NCBI GenBank assembly: GCA_947625445.1
Contig: CANQOM010000014.1
Location: 1-18,790 of the forward strand
Source: Candidatus Gastranaerophilales bacterium
Lineage (GTDB): Bacteria; Cyanobacteriota; Vampirovibrionia; Gastranaerophilales; Gastranaerophilaceae
Length of the DNA: 18,790 bases
Direction: 5' to 3'
The notes beneath the pieces are model-generated. The model was given only the letters and a program-made list of their open reading frames with translations, had not been told where the DNA came from and did no database searches. Made by a program: the position numbers and the translations under genes. Positions 1-6,512 of the stretch are shown here, in pieces (positions within the stretch are counted from its first letter, which is position 1; every line of letters begins with the position of its first letter).

Positions 1-196
1 GACAAGAAAAACTTTAAATTACGGACACCCTTTTGAAGCTATAAGTGCTAATAAATTAAAAAAGTTAAATATGGCACTTCTTGCTTACTTATCAAAATGC
101 GAAAAAAAATACAAAGATTATCGCATAGACAGTATAGCAATAATCGGGACAATTAATCCCAAAATAGAACATATTAAAAATTTAGGACAGTACTAA
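1..196 (+). CDS. YraN/UPF0102 family protein, C-terminal fragment
   Basis: An open frame enters from the left edge (codons from base 2) and ends at TAA 194-196, giving 64 visible residues. The visible part has the layout of the UPF0102/YraN C-terminus: a YGHPFEAI segment, a Lys-rich KLKKLNMALLAYL helix, a strand DYRIDSIAII, and a closing IEHIKN motif like the family's usual I-x-HI-x-NA ending. The family has a restriction-endonuclease-like fold of uncertain function, about 115-130 residues long, so roughly half the gene lies outside the window. It is convergent with surE and the two stop codons overlap (196 against 193). The assignment rests on pattern memory of a short fragment. Confidence 0.65.
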   Translation, partial: TRKTLNYGHPFEAISANKLKKLNMALLAYLSKCEKKYKDYRIDSIAIIGTINPKIEHIKNLGQY

Positions 197-984
197 TTCC
201 ATTCACAAATATCACTTGAACAAAGAGCCTTTTCAAGCTCGGGAACAACTTCATTTAAAGTCATTTCAAATGTAATAGGAGTAATGGAGACTTTATTCCA
301 TCTTAATGCATTTATATCAGAATCATCATTTTCACAATGACGAATAAGTTCACCAGCCATCCAATAATAAACTTTACCTCTCGGGTCAATACGTTTATCA
401 TATTCATCAGTAAACATTTTACCGCCAAGTTTTGTAATTGCGACACCACCCATATCTTCAGGCATCAAGCCGGGAACATTAATGTTTAATATTGATTTTT
501 TAGGGAAATTAAATTCTTTTACTTTATGTAAGAATTTTCTAACAAATACTGCTACATTTTGGAATAATTCAGCTTCAGAAGACATACTAGCCAAAGATAC
601 TGCAATACTTGGGATACCCATCATTGCACCTTCCATTGCACAACTTACAGTACCCGAATATAAAATATCAGTACCCAAGTTAGGACCGTGATTTATTCCT
701 GATATTATCAAATCAGGTTTTTCTTCCGGGCTTAATATTGCGTTAATACCGATTTTAACACAGTCTCCCGGAGTTCCGCTTGTTATCCATATCCTTTTTG
801 TTCCAAATTTTGCTTCTAGTTCTTCAACTCTAATAGGGGTATGTAGTGTTAATGAATGCCCTGCAGCACTTCTTTCTCTGTCAGGTGCTATAACATAAAC
901 TTCATGTTCTTTACTTAACTCCGTAGCTAAAGCTTTTATACCTTCAGCCATTATTCCGTCATCATTTGAAATAAGTATTCTCAT
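193..984 (-). CDS. surE: 5'/3'-nucleotidase SurE
   Basis: SurE is a metal-dependent phosphatase that removes phosphate from nucleoside 5'- and 3'-monophosphates. At 263 residues it has the family's usual length. The N-terminal strand runs into the NDDG metal-binding motif (N7-D8-D9-G10), S39 follows in DRERSAAGHS, and N98 sits in SGINHGPNLG, completing the expected ligand set D8, D9, S39 and N98. The SGTPGDCV and YSGTVSCAMEGA segments are also typical. The ATG at 984 is preceded on the minus strand by AAGGGG about 6 nt away. It is the last gene of the aroC-aroK-aroB-surE run, 29 bp after aroB, so it is probably co-transcribed with the shikimate genes. No terminator is visible; its stop overlaps that of the convergent YraN-like gene. 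Confidence 0.95.
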   Translation of the reverse strand: MRILISNDDGIMAEGIKALATELSKEHEVYVIAPDRERSAAGHSLTLHTPIRVEELEAKFGTKRIWITSGTPGDCVKIGINAILSPEEKPDLIISGINHGPNLGTDILYSGTVSCAMEGAMMGIPSIAVSLASMSSEAELFQNVAVFVRKFLHKVKEFNFPKKSILNINVPGLMPEDMGGVAITKLGGKMFTDEYDKRIDPRGKVYYWMAGELIRHCENDDSDINALRWNKVSITPITFEMTLNEVVPELEKALCSSDICEWN

Positions 985-1013
985 ATAAACCCCTTTTTAC
1001 TCTATATATACAA

Positions 1014-2102
1014 TTATTTAATACCCTGTAACACAAAATTTTTATCAATGTTATTTTTAATTACTACTTTATAATTTTCCTCAGGTAAAACAAAATTTAT
1101 TTTAGAATCAGAAACTTTTTTATCAGATGCCATTACATTATAAAACTCATCTCTGTCAAAATGTTCTTCAATATCCATTTTTAAATCATAATCATATAAT
1201 AATTTTATAGCATCATTATAATATTTATCTGATATTGACTCAACAGAATGTGCAAGGTCAAAAATTAACTTCATTCCTATAGAAACTGCTTCACCGTGCG
1301 TATATTTTTCGTATCCTGTAAGTTTTTCTATTGCATGAGCATAAGTATGCCCAAAATTCAATATGGCTCTTAAACCTTTTTCTTTTTCATCTTTATTTAC
1401 AACACTACCCTTTAATTCACAACAAATTTTTATTAATTTATTTAATATTTGAGGCTCCTTATCCATAATTTCTTTTTTATTATTAATAAGAAAATCAAAA
1501 AGATTATAATTATTCATACTCATACAAGATTTTTCAATAAAAGCATATTTTAAAACCTCACTTAAACCGGTTTTATACTGCCTTTGAGAAAGAGTATACA
1601 ATGTATTAGTATCAGAAATAACAATTTTTGGCTGATAAAAACTGCCTATCATATTTTTACCCAAAAAATGATTAACTGCAACTTTGCCTCCGACAGAAGA
1701 ATCTACTTGAGCTAAAAGTGTTGTTGGTATTTGTATAAAATCAATACCTCTTTGATATATTGATGCAGCAAAACCGGCCATATCACCTATTACTCCACCA
1801 CCTAACGCAATAATTGCATCTTTTCTTTCTAATTTAATTTCAAGAGCTTTATCTATTATACGGGACATCACATCCATATTTTTATATATTTCTCCATCGG
1901 GAAGTATTATAAATTCTGAATTTTCACTCTTTAATTTTTCTCCGTATAACGGATATACAGTATCATTAGTTACGACTAAAAATTTTTTAGCATCTGTATA
2001 ATCTGAGATATAATCATAAACCTTATTTAACAGACCAGAACCTATTAATATAGGATATGAAGACTCTTTTTGTGCTTTTATTTTGATTTCAATTTTATCC
2101 AT
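1014..2102 (-). CDS. aroB: 3-dehydroquinate synthase
   Basis: AroB converts 3-deoxy-D-arabino-heptulosonate 7-phosphate to 3-dehydroquinate, the second shikimate-pathway step, using NAD+ and a divalent metal. The 362-residue product is of normal length. The NAD-binding glycine loop GGGVIGD is at 101-107, the IPTTLLAQVDSSVGGK core at 125-140, and the metal ligands can be placed at E182 (GLSEVLKY), H252 (NFGHTYAH) and H269 (YTHGEA), with the spacing of the last two as in known enzymes. The start codon lies inside the 3' end of aroK (8-bp overlap), which implies translational coupling. Nothing is missing or broken. Confidence 0.97.
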   Translation of the reverse strand: MDKIEIKIKAQKESSYPILIGSGLLNKVYDYISDYTDAKKFLVVTNDTVYPLYGEKLKSENSEFIILPDGEIYKNMDVMSRIIDKALEIKLERKDAIIALGGGVIGDMAGFAASIYQRGIDFIQIPTTLLAQVDSSVGGKVAVNHFLGKNMIGSFYQPKIVISDTNTLYTLSQRQYKTGLSEVLKYAFIEKSCMSMNNYNLFDFLINNKKEIMDKEPQILNKLIKICCELKGSVVNKDEKEKGLRAILNFGHTYAHAIEKLTGYEKYTHGEAVSIGMKLIFDLAHSVESISDKYYNDAIKLLYDYDLKMDIEEHFDRDEFYNVMASDKKVSDSKINFVLPEENYKVVIKNNIDKNFVLQGIK

Positions 2103-2607
2103 ATTCTTTTAATTCCCGAATTATTTCATTAACAATTATATCAGGATTTTTACCATCTGTGGTTATGGTAAAATGTGCCTTATTATATATAGGTAATCTT
2201 TTATTAAGTAAAGAAGTAATTTTTTGTTTCATATCTATAGTATTATTAAGTAAAGGTCTTTCTTTGCTATTTTTTACACGTTCATACAATGTTTCCGCTG
2301 AAGCAGCCAAATATATAACAATAGATTTATCTAACAAAAGACTTAAATTATTATCAGACAGGATTATTCCACCCCCTGTAGAAATTACTTGATTTTGATA
2401 CTTTAAAATATCATTTAGAACTTTTGATTCCAGCTCTCTAAAATAATTCTCACCATATTTTTCAAAAATATCATTAATAGAACATTTTTTTAATCTTATT
2501 ATTTCATCATCAGTATCAATAAAAGAATATCCAAACATTTTGAAAACTAAAAGTTTTCCTATAGCGGTTTTACCAGAACCCATCATTCCAATTAACGAAA
2601 TATTCAT
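2095..2607 (-). CDS. aroK: Shikimate kinase
   Basis: Shikimate kinase phosphorylates shikimate at the 3-hydroxyl using ATP. The 170-residue product carries the Walker A loop GMMGSGKT (7-14), the DTDDEI segment (D31, D33) for shikimate and Mg2+ binding, R57 in YFRELE, the STGGGI loop (76-81), the LID arginine in KERPLL (R117) and the adenine-side NKRLPIY (R137). These are the diagnostic features of the AroK/AroL family. The Shine-Dalgarno AAAGG lies in the tail of aroC, 6 nt before the ATG. The gene begins 3 bp after aroC and its end overlaps aroB, so the three are one transcription unit. The AroK/AroL distinction cannot be made from sequence alone. Confidence 0.96.
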   Translation of the reverse strand: MNISLIGMMGSGKTAIGKLLVFKMFGYSFIDTDDEIIRLKKCSINDIFEKYGENYFRELESKVLNDILKYQNQVISTGGGIILSDNNLSLLLDKSIVIYLAASAETLYERVKNSKERPLLNNTIDMKQKITSLLNKRLPIYNKAHFTITTDGKNPDIIVNEIIRELKEYG

Positions 2608-2610
2608 TTA

Positions 2611-3789
2611 TTACCTTTCCGATATCATTTTAAGGTAATTATCATAATTTGTTTTCATTTCAGCAATACTGTCGTGAGAAAATTTTTCCATTAAAGCATC
2701 AGCAAGAATAATAGCAACCATAGATTCTGCAACAACTGCGCAAGCAGGAACTGCACAAACATCCGACCGTTCAAAATGTGCTTGAACCGACTCTTTTTTA
2801 TCTATAGCGACTGAATTTAACGGTTTTAACATTGTAGGAATAGCTTTCATACAAGCAGTTATAACGATATTTTCACCGTTAGATATTCCTCCCTCAATTC
2901 CACCTGCATTATTTGTTTTTCTATAATATTTATTATTTTCTATAAAAATTTCATCATGAGTTTGAGAGCCTAATGTGTGTGCTACATCTGCACCTAAGCC
3001 GATTTCGACAGATTTAATCGCCTGTATACTCATTACTGCCTGAGCAAGTAGTCCATCTAATTTTCTATCCCAATGGACATGAGAACCCAACCCTACAGGA
3101 ACATTTCTGTACACAACTTTAAAAGAACCGCCTAAAGTATCACCCTGTTTTCTTATTTCATCAATTAATGTTTTAATATTATCGGCTGCTCTGTCATCTG
3201 CCATTCTTAATTCTGATGATTCAATTTTTTCTTTGATATCAAATATATTTGAAGGAACTTCAGCTTTAATATTTCCTATTTGAGTAACAATTGAAATACC
3301 TTCAATATTAAATTCTTTCAGAACACACTTTGCTATAGCCCCAACTGCAACTCTGACGGCAGTTTCTCTGGCACTTGAACGTTCCAAAATATTTCTAACA
3401 TCATAATGGTTATACTTAAACGCTCCTGCATAATCAGCATGACCGGGACGAACATTAACAATTTTTTTTGAATCAATTAATTCAAGATTCTCTTTTGTAT
3501 TTTCGACACAGGATGTATTCATTGCAACTTGCCAATTTTTCCAGTCTTTATTTTCAATCTGGATAGCAATTGGGCTTCCTATTGAATAACCATGACGAAC
3601 TCCGGATAAAATTTTAACTTTATCCGTCTCTATATTCATTCTTCCGCCTCTTCCATAACCCATCTGCCGACGTCTTAATTCATCATTTATAAAATTTTCA
3701 CATATTGCAACACCTGAAGGAACGCCTTCTATTATTGCATTTAAACACTGACCATGTGACTCTCCTGACGTCAAAAATCTAAATATCAT
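2611..3789 (-). CDS. aroC: Chorismate synthase
   Basis: AroC is the FMN-dependent lyase turning 5-enolpyruvylshikimate 3-phosphate into chorismate, the precursor of aromatic amino acids. The 392-residue protein has the family signatures in order: GESHG (9-13, catalytic H12), RRRQMGYGRGGRMNIE (39-54), the GVRHG segment, RPGHADYAGA (114-123, second catalytic H117), RSSARETAVRVAVGA (137-151), the VHWDRKLDG segment, GGIEGGISNG and the C-terminal RSDVCAVPA. The ATG at 3789 has AAGGAG 4 nt upstream. It is the first gene of the operon, behind an extended -10 promoter at 3821-3829. DNA upstream holds a small inverted-repeat element and the terminator of the preceding gene. Confidence 0.97.
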   Translation of the reverse strand: MIFRFLTSGESHGQCLNAIIEGVPSGVAICENFINDELRRRQMGYGRGGRMNIETDKVKILSGVRHGYSIGSPIAIQIENKDWKNWQVAMNTSCVENTKENLELIDSKKIVNVRPGHADYAGAFKYNHYDVRNILERSSARETAVRVAVGAIAKCVLKEFNIEGISIVTQIGNIKAEVPSNIFDIKEKIESSELRMADDRAADNIKTLIDEIRKQGDTLGGSFKVVYRNVPVGLGSHVHWDRKLDGLLAQAVMSIQAIKSVEIGLGADVAHTLGSQTHDEIFIENNKYYRKTNNAGGIEGGISNGENIVITACMKAIPTMLKPLNSVAIDKKESVQAHFERSDVCAVPACAVVAESMVAIILADALMEKFSHDSIAEMKTNYDNYLKMISER

Positions 3790-3820
3790 CTTTCTCCTTA
3801 ATTATTTCATAATAAATATC

Positions 3821-3848
3821 ATTATATCAGATATGAGAAAATAGTCAT
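3821..3848 (-). promoter_or_regulatory. Promoter of the aroC-aroK-aroB-surE operon
   Basis: On the minus strand a perfect TATAAT is preceded by TG one base away, an extended -10 element (3829-3821). A weak -35-like ATGACT lies 16 bp upstream (3848-3843). The predicted start is near 3814, leaving a leader of about 25 nt that contains the AAGGAG of aroC. I see no attenuator or riboswitch-like fold in so short a leader. Confidence 0.6.
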
Positions 3849-3895
3849 AGTTTGAACTTCAGATTGTAAGATATATAAAAAAATTCCAAAATAAT

Positions 3896-3925
3896 GCGAT
3901 TCTGAAACGAGTTCGAAATGACAGG
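3896..3925. repeat. Imperfect inverted-repeat element, possible dispersed repeat
   Basis: A segment richer in G and C than its surroundings contains two imperfect arms, ATTCTGAA and TTCGAAAT (6 of 8 pairs match), around ACGAG. It resembles a type of intergenic repeat of the general form ATTCTGAA(n)TTCAGAAT that I have seen in diverse bacterial genomes. That resemblance is from memory, and this is the only copy in the window. It lies between the terminator of the EF-hand gene and the aroC promoter. Confidence 0.35.
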
Positions 3926-3954
3926 TATAATAATTCAAAAAAAATCTTTAAATA

Positions 3955-3989
3955 TCAAAAAAAGAAGACTAACTATAATGTCAGTCTCC
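3955..3989 (-). terminator. Rho-independent terminator of the EF-hand protein gene
   Basis: Read on the minus strand, a 10-bp stem (GGAGACTGAC with GTTAGTCTTC, including two G-U pairs) closes a 6-nt loop. It is followed at once by a run of seven T. It begins about 28 bp past the stop of the gene at 4017-5771 and ends before the aroC promoter, separating the two minus-strand units. Confidence 0.85.
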
Positions 3990-4016
3990 TTTTATTTAAA
4001 AATAGAGTTCTAATTC

Positions 4017-5771
4017 TTATTCATCAGAAGCCATTATATCTTCATCAATAAGTTCTTCGTCAAGTTCATCAGCTGAATCAAGCTCAGCTTTTGGCTCTAT
4101 TTCATAATATTCCGGTAATAAGTCTATACCTTCATCTGTAGTAGTTGTTTTATCGGTAGCTTCTGATAATTCATCAGTACTTTCAGTTGCAACTTCCTGT
4201 TCTTCGTCGTCTTCTTCATCCAAAGAATCTATAAATTTTTGAGCATTTATAGCTGCTTCTGCTTTTGTTGCATTTTCTATATTTACGATTTGTTCATCAG
4301 TCATACCGATATTTTTATATGTCGAAGTGATTTCTTCTCTAAGTTCTTGCGACTTTTCAGTATATTCTTCATAGAATGAGATGTGTGACTGCAATTCATC
4401 AGAGAATGTTGTATCTGCAAATTCATCATTTATATCTTCATCTTCATATTCAGTGAAGTCATAGTTATCTTTTAACCAATCAATATCATCGTTAGTTTGA
4501 TAACCGTCTAATTCTTCACCATCCAGAGTTACATCAAAGGTGCCCCATAATTCGTTATTTTCACTTCCTTTACCAACATCAAAGTTGTTAGGACCGACAC
4601 CTTCTTTTGCTTCTTCATGTTGTTCAGTACTGATAGCCAAATCCGCATCTTCGCCAAATGCTTCTTCTACAGTCATAGCCTCTTGATTACCATTTTCGTC
4701 GGTTTTGTATACCATAACTCCGCCTTCTGATAATTCGTCAGCAGTTACAACACCATCAGCATCAGTATCTAATGAAGTCATTTCTTCCCATGCAGCTTCT
4801 TGACCTTCAAGTCCGCCTTCATAACCTAAAAATTCCTGTTCTGTAGATAAATCACCATTACCATCTTTATCTATAAAGAAATCATATTGATTACCTTCTG
4901 TATCTTGGAATCCTTGAGGTTCACATGGAGGAGGACAACATGTTTGTTGTTGTTCTTCTTCCGGCTCTTCAACTTCACCTAATGATGCCGGATCAACTGT
5001 CATTGCATTAATTTTTGCTTCTATACCCTTATTTATATTTGCTAAATCGTTTAAATCACCTAATAAAGCATCAACTTCATCAAGAAGTCCGCTAGCTTCA
5101 GTCATTTTTGCCAAAGCATCCGAAACATCAGGAGCATTAGGCATAGATTTTCTGATATTTTCTTGAAGCTGATCTCTTGACATGCCTTCTCCGCCTTCTC
5201 TATTAGCATTGATATATGCAGTCAAATTTTTATTCATTACATCTTGAGCTTCTTCTTCATGATCTTTTACTGCAGATTCTTGTTGAGCAGCTGCTTCAAC
5301 AATATTAGCTTCCGCTTTTTCAGTTTTGGATTTTATTTCATCCTCTATCTTTTCCATTTTTTTATTGTTTTTATCACGTTCTTTTTCAAGTTCTTCTAAT
5401 TCTTCTTGTTCTTCTTCAGAAAGCTCACGTGTTTCAGAGACATCAGCAGTTTCAGCAACTTGAGCAGCTTCTTCAAGTTCTTCAGCCTCATCTAATGCAG
5501 CATCAGCAGCCTCTTCAGCTTCTTCCGCAGCTTTAGTATCTCCGGCTTCTTCAGCTTCTTCTTTTGCTTCTATAGCTTCAGATGCTTCAAGAAAACTTGA
5601 TTCTATGTCATCTATTGTTTGAGAAACATTAATAGCGGAATCTGAAAGTTTTAAACCTTCAATTCCTCTATCCTCTTCAACATTTGATTCACTTATTTTT
5701 TTCCAGACCGGTTCTTTCGGTTGTTGAATTTTTGATAAATCAAATGATGAAATTCTATTCTCTGCAGTCAT
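4017..5771 (-). CDS. Very acidic EF-hand protein with coiled-coil region, function unknown
   Basis: I do not recognise a named family for this 584-residue protein. Residues 55-200 are Glu/Ala-rich and almost certainly helical, probably coiled coil (long EEAEEA and EEEQEELEELEKE runs). A Cys-Pro patch CCPPPC lies at 278-283. Two EF-hand-like loops follow, as a pair should: DKDGNGDLSTEQ at 301-312 (Q rather than E at position 12, with E at 313) and the canonical DTDADGVVTADE at 335-346. Ca2+ binding is therefore likely. The C-terminal third is again rich in Asp and Glu and ends DEDIMASDE. There is no signal peptide or membrane segment, so export is unproven. AGGAG at 5779-5783 lies 7 nt before the ATG. 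It is a single-gene unit with its own terminator. No catalytic motif is visible; a Ca2+-responsive structural or buffering role is only a guess. Confidence 0.85.
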   Translation of the reverse strand: MTAENRISSFDLSKIQQPKEPVWKKISESNVEEDRGIEGLKLSDSAINVSQTIDDIESSFLEASEAIEAKEEAEEAGDTKAAEEAEEAADAALDEAEELEEAAQVAETADVSETRELSEEEQEELEELEKERDKNNKKMEKIEDEIKSKTEKAEANIVEAAAQQESAVKDHEEEAQDVMNKNLTAYINANREGGEGMSRDQLQENIRKSMPNAPDVSDALAKMTEASGLLDEVDALLGDLNDLANINKGIEAKINAMTVDPASLGEVEEPEEEQQQTCCPPPCEPQGFQDTEGNQYDFFIDKDGNGDLSTEQEFLGYEGGLEGQEAAWEEMTSLDTDADGVVTADELSEGGVMVYKTDENGNQEAMTVEEAFGEDADLAISTEQHEEAKEGVGPNNFDVGKGSENNELWGTFDVTLDGEELDGYQTNDDIDWLKDNYDFTEYEDEDINDEFADTTFSDELQSHISFYEEYTEKSQELREEITSTYKNIGMTDEQIVNIENATKAEAAINAQKFIDSLDEEDDEEQEVATESTDELSEATDKTTTTDEGIDLLPEYYEIEPKAELDSADELDEELIDEDIMASDE

Positions 5772-6104
5772 ATCTTTTCTCCTATAATTTTGTTACACTG
5801 ATATATTTCCTTTCTCGGAATATATGATTTGAAACTTTAGTATTATTTGTAAGATTTTAACAAATATTTACAATCTATTTTATTTATTTAATAGAGTATA
5901 TACTTTTTACATGCCCGTAACATAATAAAACTGCTATTTAGATAGTACATGACCAAAAAAGCACGAAAAACTGTTACATGACAATGTCAATATAAAAATT
6001 ACAAAAAGTGTAAAAAAAACATTTATTAACTAATGTAAAAATTTGTTTAATATACAGTATTAAGGGGCATGGTCAAATGTAAAAAATAATTAAAAAATTT
6101 AACC
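5772..6104. other. AT-rich intergenic region upstream of the EF-hand gene
   Basis: About 330 bp without a supportable gene. It holds the EF-hand gene's Shine-Dalgarno, three TACATG motifs (5908-5913, 5946-5951, 5975-5980), a short palindrome TGACA-A-TGTCA (5979-5989), and several TGTAA/TTACA elements in both orientations. A possible minus-strand -10 (TATACT, near 5900) is weak and has no clear -35. The density of small repeated motifs suggests a regulatory region, but I cannot name a regulator. Confidence 0.4.
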
Positions 6105-6133
6105 TTGTGAATGAATTTTGTAAATTCTATTAT
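6105..6133 (+). promoter_or_regulatory. Promoter of the 30-codon mini-gene
   Basis: TTGTGA (6105-6110) and TATTAT (6128-6133) are separated by exactly 17 bp, a good housekeeping-sigma pattern. The predicted start is near 6140, about 35 nt before the small ORF and 150 nt before its terminator. Confidence 0.6.
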
Positions 6134-6175
6134 TATAAACGCAGGGGAAAAGATAAACAGTTTAGGGAAGGAGTG

Positions 6176-6268
6176 ATGGCTAAACATTCTGAAGGAGAGA
6201 AAAGGGAATATAAAAGGTTAGATATTAGAAAAAGATTTAATCAAGGGATAGATTGGGGATTTAACTAA
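6176..6268 (+). CDS. Candidate 30-residue basic small protein
   Basis: An ATG at 6176 opens 30 codons ending in TAA 6266-6268. The product is short, highly charged and Lys/Arg-rich (about ten basic residues), beginning MAKHSEGEK and ending IDWGFN, with no membrane segment. A strong purine Shine-Dalgarno GGGAAGGAG lies directly upstream, although the gap from AAGGAG to ATG is only 2 nt, closer than usual. The ORF sits inside a complete transcription unit: promoter at 6105-6133 and terminator starting at the stop codon. That layout argues for a real transcript. It does not prove translation, since the unit could instead be a small RNA. I recognise no homologue. Confidence 0.5.
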   Translation: MAKHSEGEKREYKRLDIRKRFNQGIDWGFN

Positions 6269-6292
6269 AAAGTTCGAAAGAACTTTTTTTTT
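6267..6292 (+). terminator. Rho-independent terminator with GAAA tetraloop
   Basis: AAAGTTC (6269-6275) pairs perfectly with GAACTTT (6280-6286) around a GAAA loop, followed by T to 6292. The stem starts at the stop codon of the 30-codon ORF. Flanking A and T bases could lengthen the stem. Confidence 0.85.
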
Positions 6293-6342
6293 ATACAAAA
6301 TCTGTTATATAATTTAATCTGGTGTAGCAATCTTTCGTTTGC

Positions 6343-6440
6343 GCATCGCAACCGTAAAGATGCTCACTTGTTAAAGAAGTCACTCGCAAATTTTTACTAA
6401 CACCTTCTGCGTACCCGTAAAAATTTACTCGGACAATCTA
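6343..6440. repeat. Intergenic repeat element, copy 1
   Basis: This stretch matches 10528-10676 in two blocks. The first (about 6345-6398) is roughly 80% identical over some 54 nt and includes the shared words TGCTCACTT and TTAAAGAA. The second (6418-6436) is a 19-nt exact match. Between them copy 1 carries a perfect 10-bp inverted repeat, AAATTTTTAC (6388-6397) with GTAAAAATTT (6417-6426), able to form a stem with a 19-nt loop. It contains no ORF and no transposase. It lies between the mini-gene terminator and deoB. Confidence 0.6.
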
Positions 6441-6455
6441 ATATTGCATTTGGCA

Positions 6456-6473
6456 GACGATTTTCCCATCGTC
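6456..6473 (+). promoter_or_regulatory. Short hairpin upstream of deoB
   Basis: GACGAT and ATCGTC form a perfect 6-bp inverted repeat around TTTCCC, 40 bp before the deoB start. No T-run follows, so it is not a standard terminator. An operator or mRNA leader hairpin is possible, but nothing in the sequence identifies a binding protein. Confidence 0.3.
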
Positions 6474-6512
6474 ACATAAACAAGTTTATAAACATAGAAA
6501 ATGGAGTTAAAT

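Noticed and set aside
6293..6500. tRNA gene or riboswitch upstream of deoB
   Set aside because: No cloverleaf or known aptamer core could be drawn; the sequence is better explained by the two-copy repeat and a 6-bp hairpin.
6501..6512. Earlier in-frame ATG of deoB
   Set aside because: It would consume the GGAG that serves the ATG at 6513, and it adds four residues not expected before the MKRAIVIVID start.
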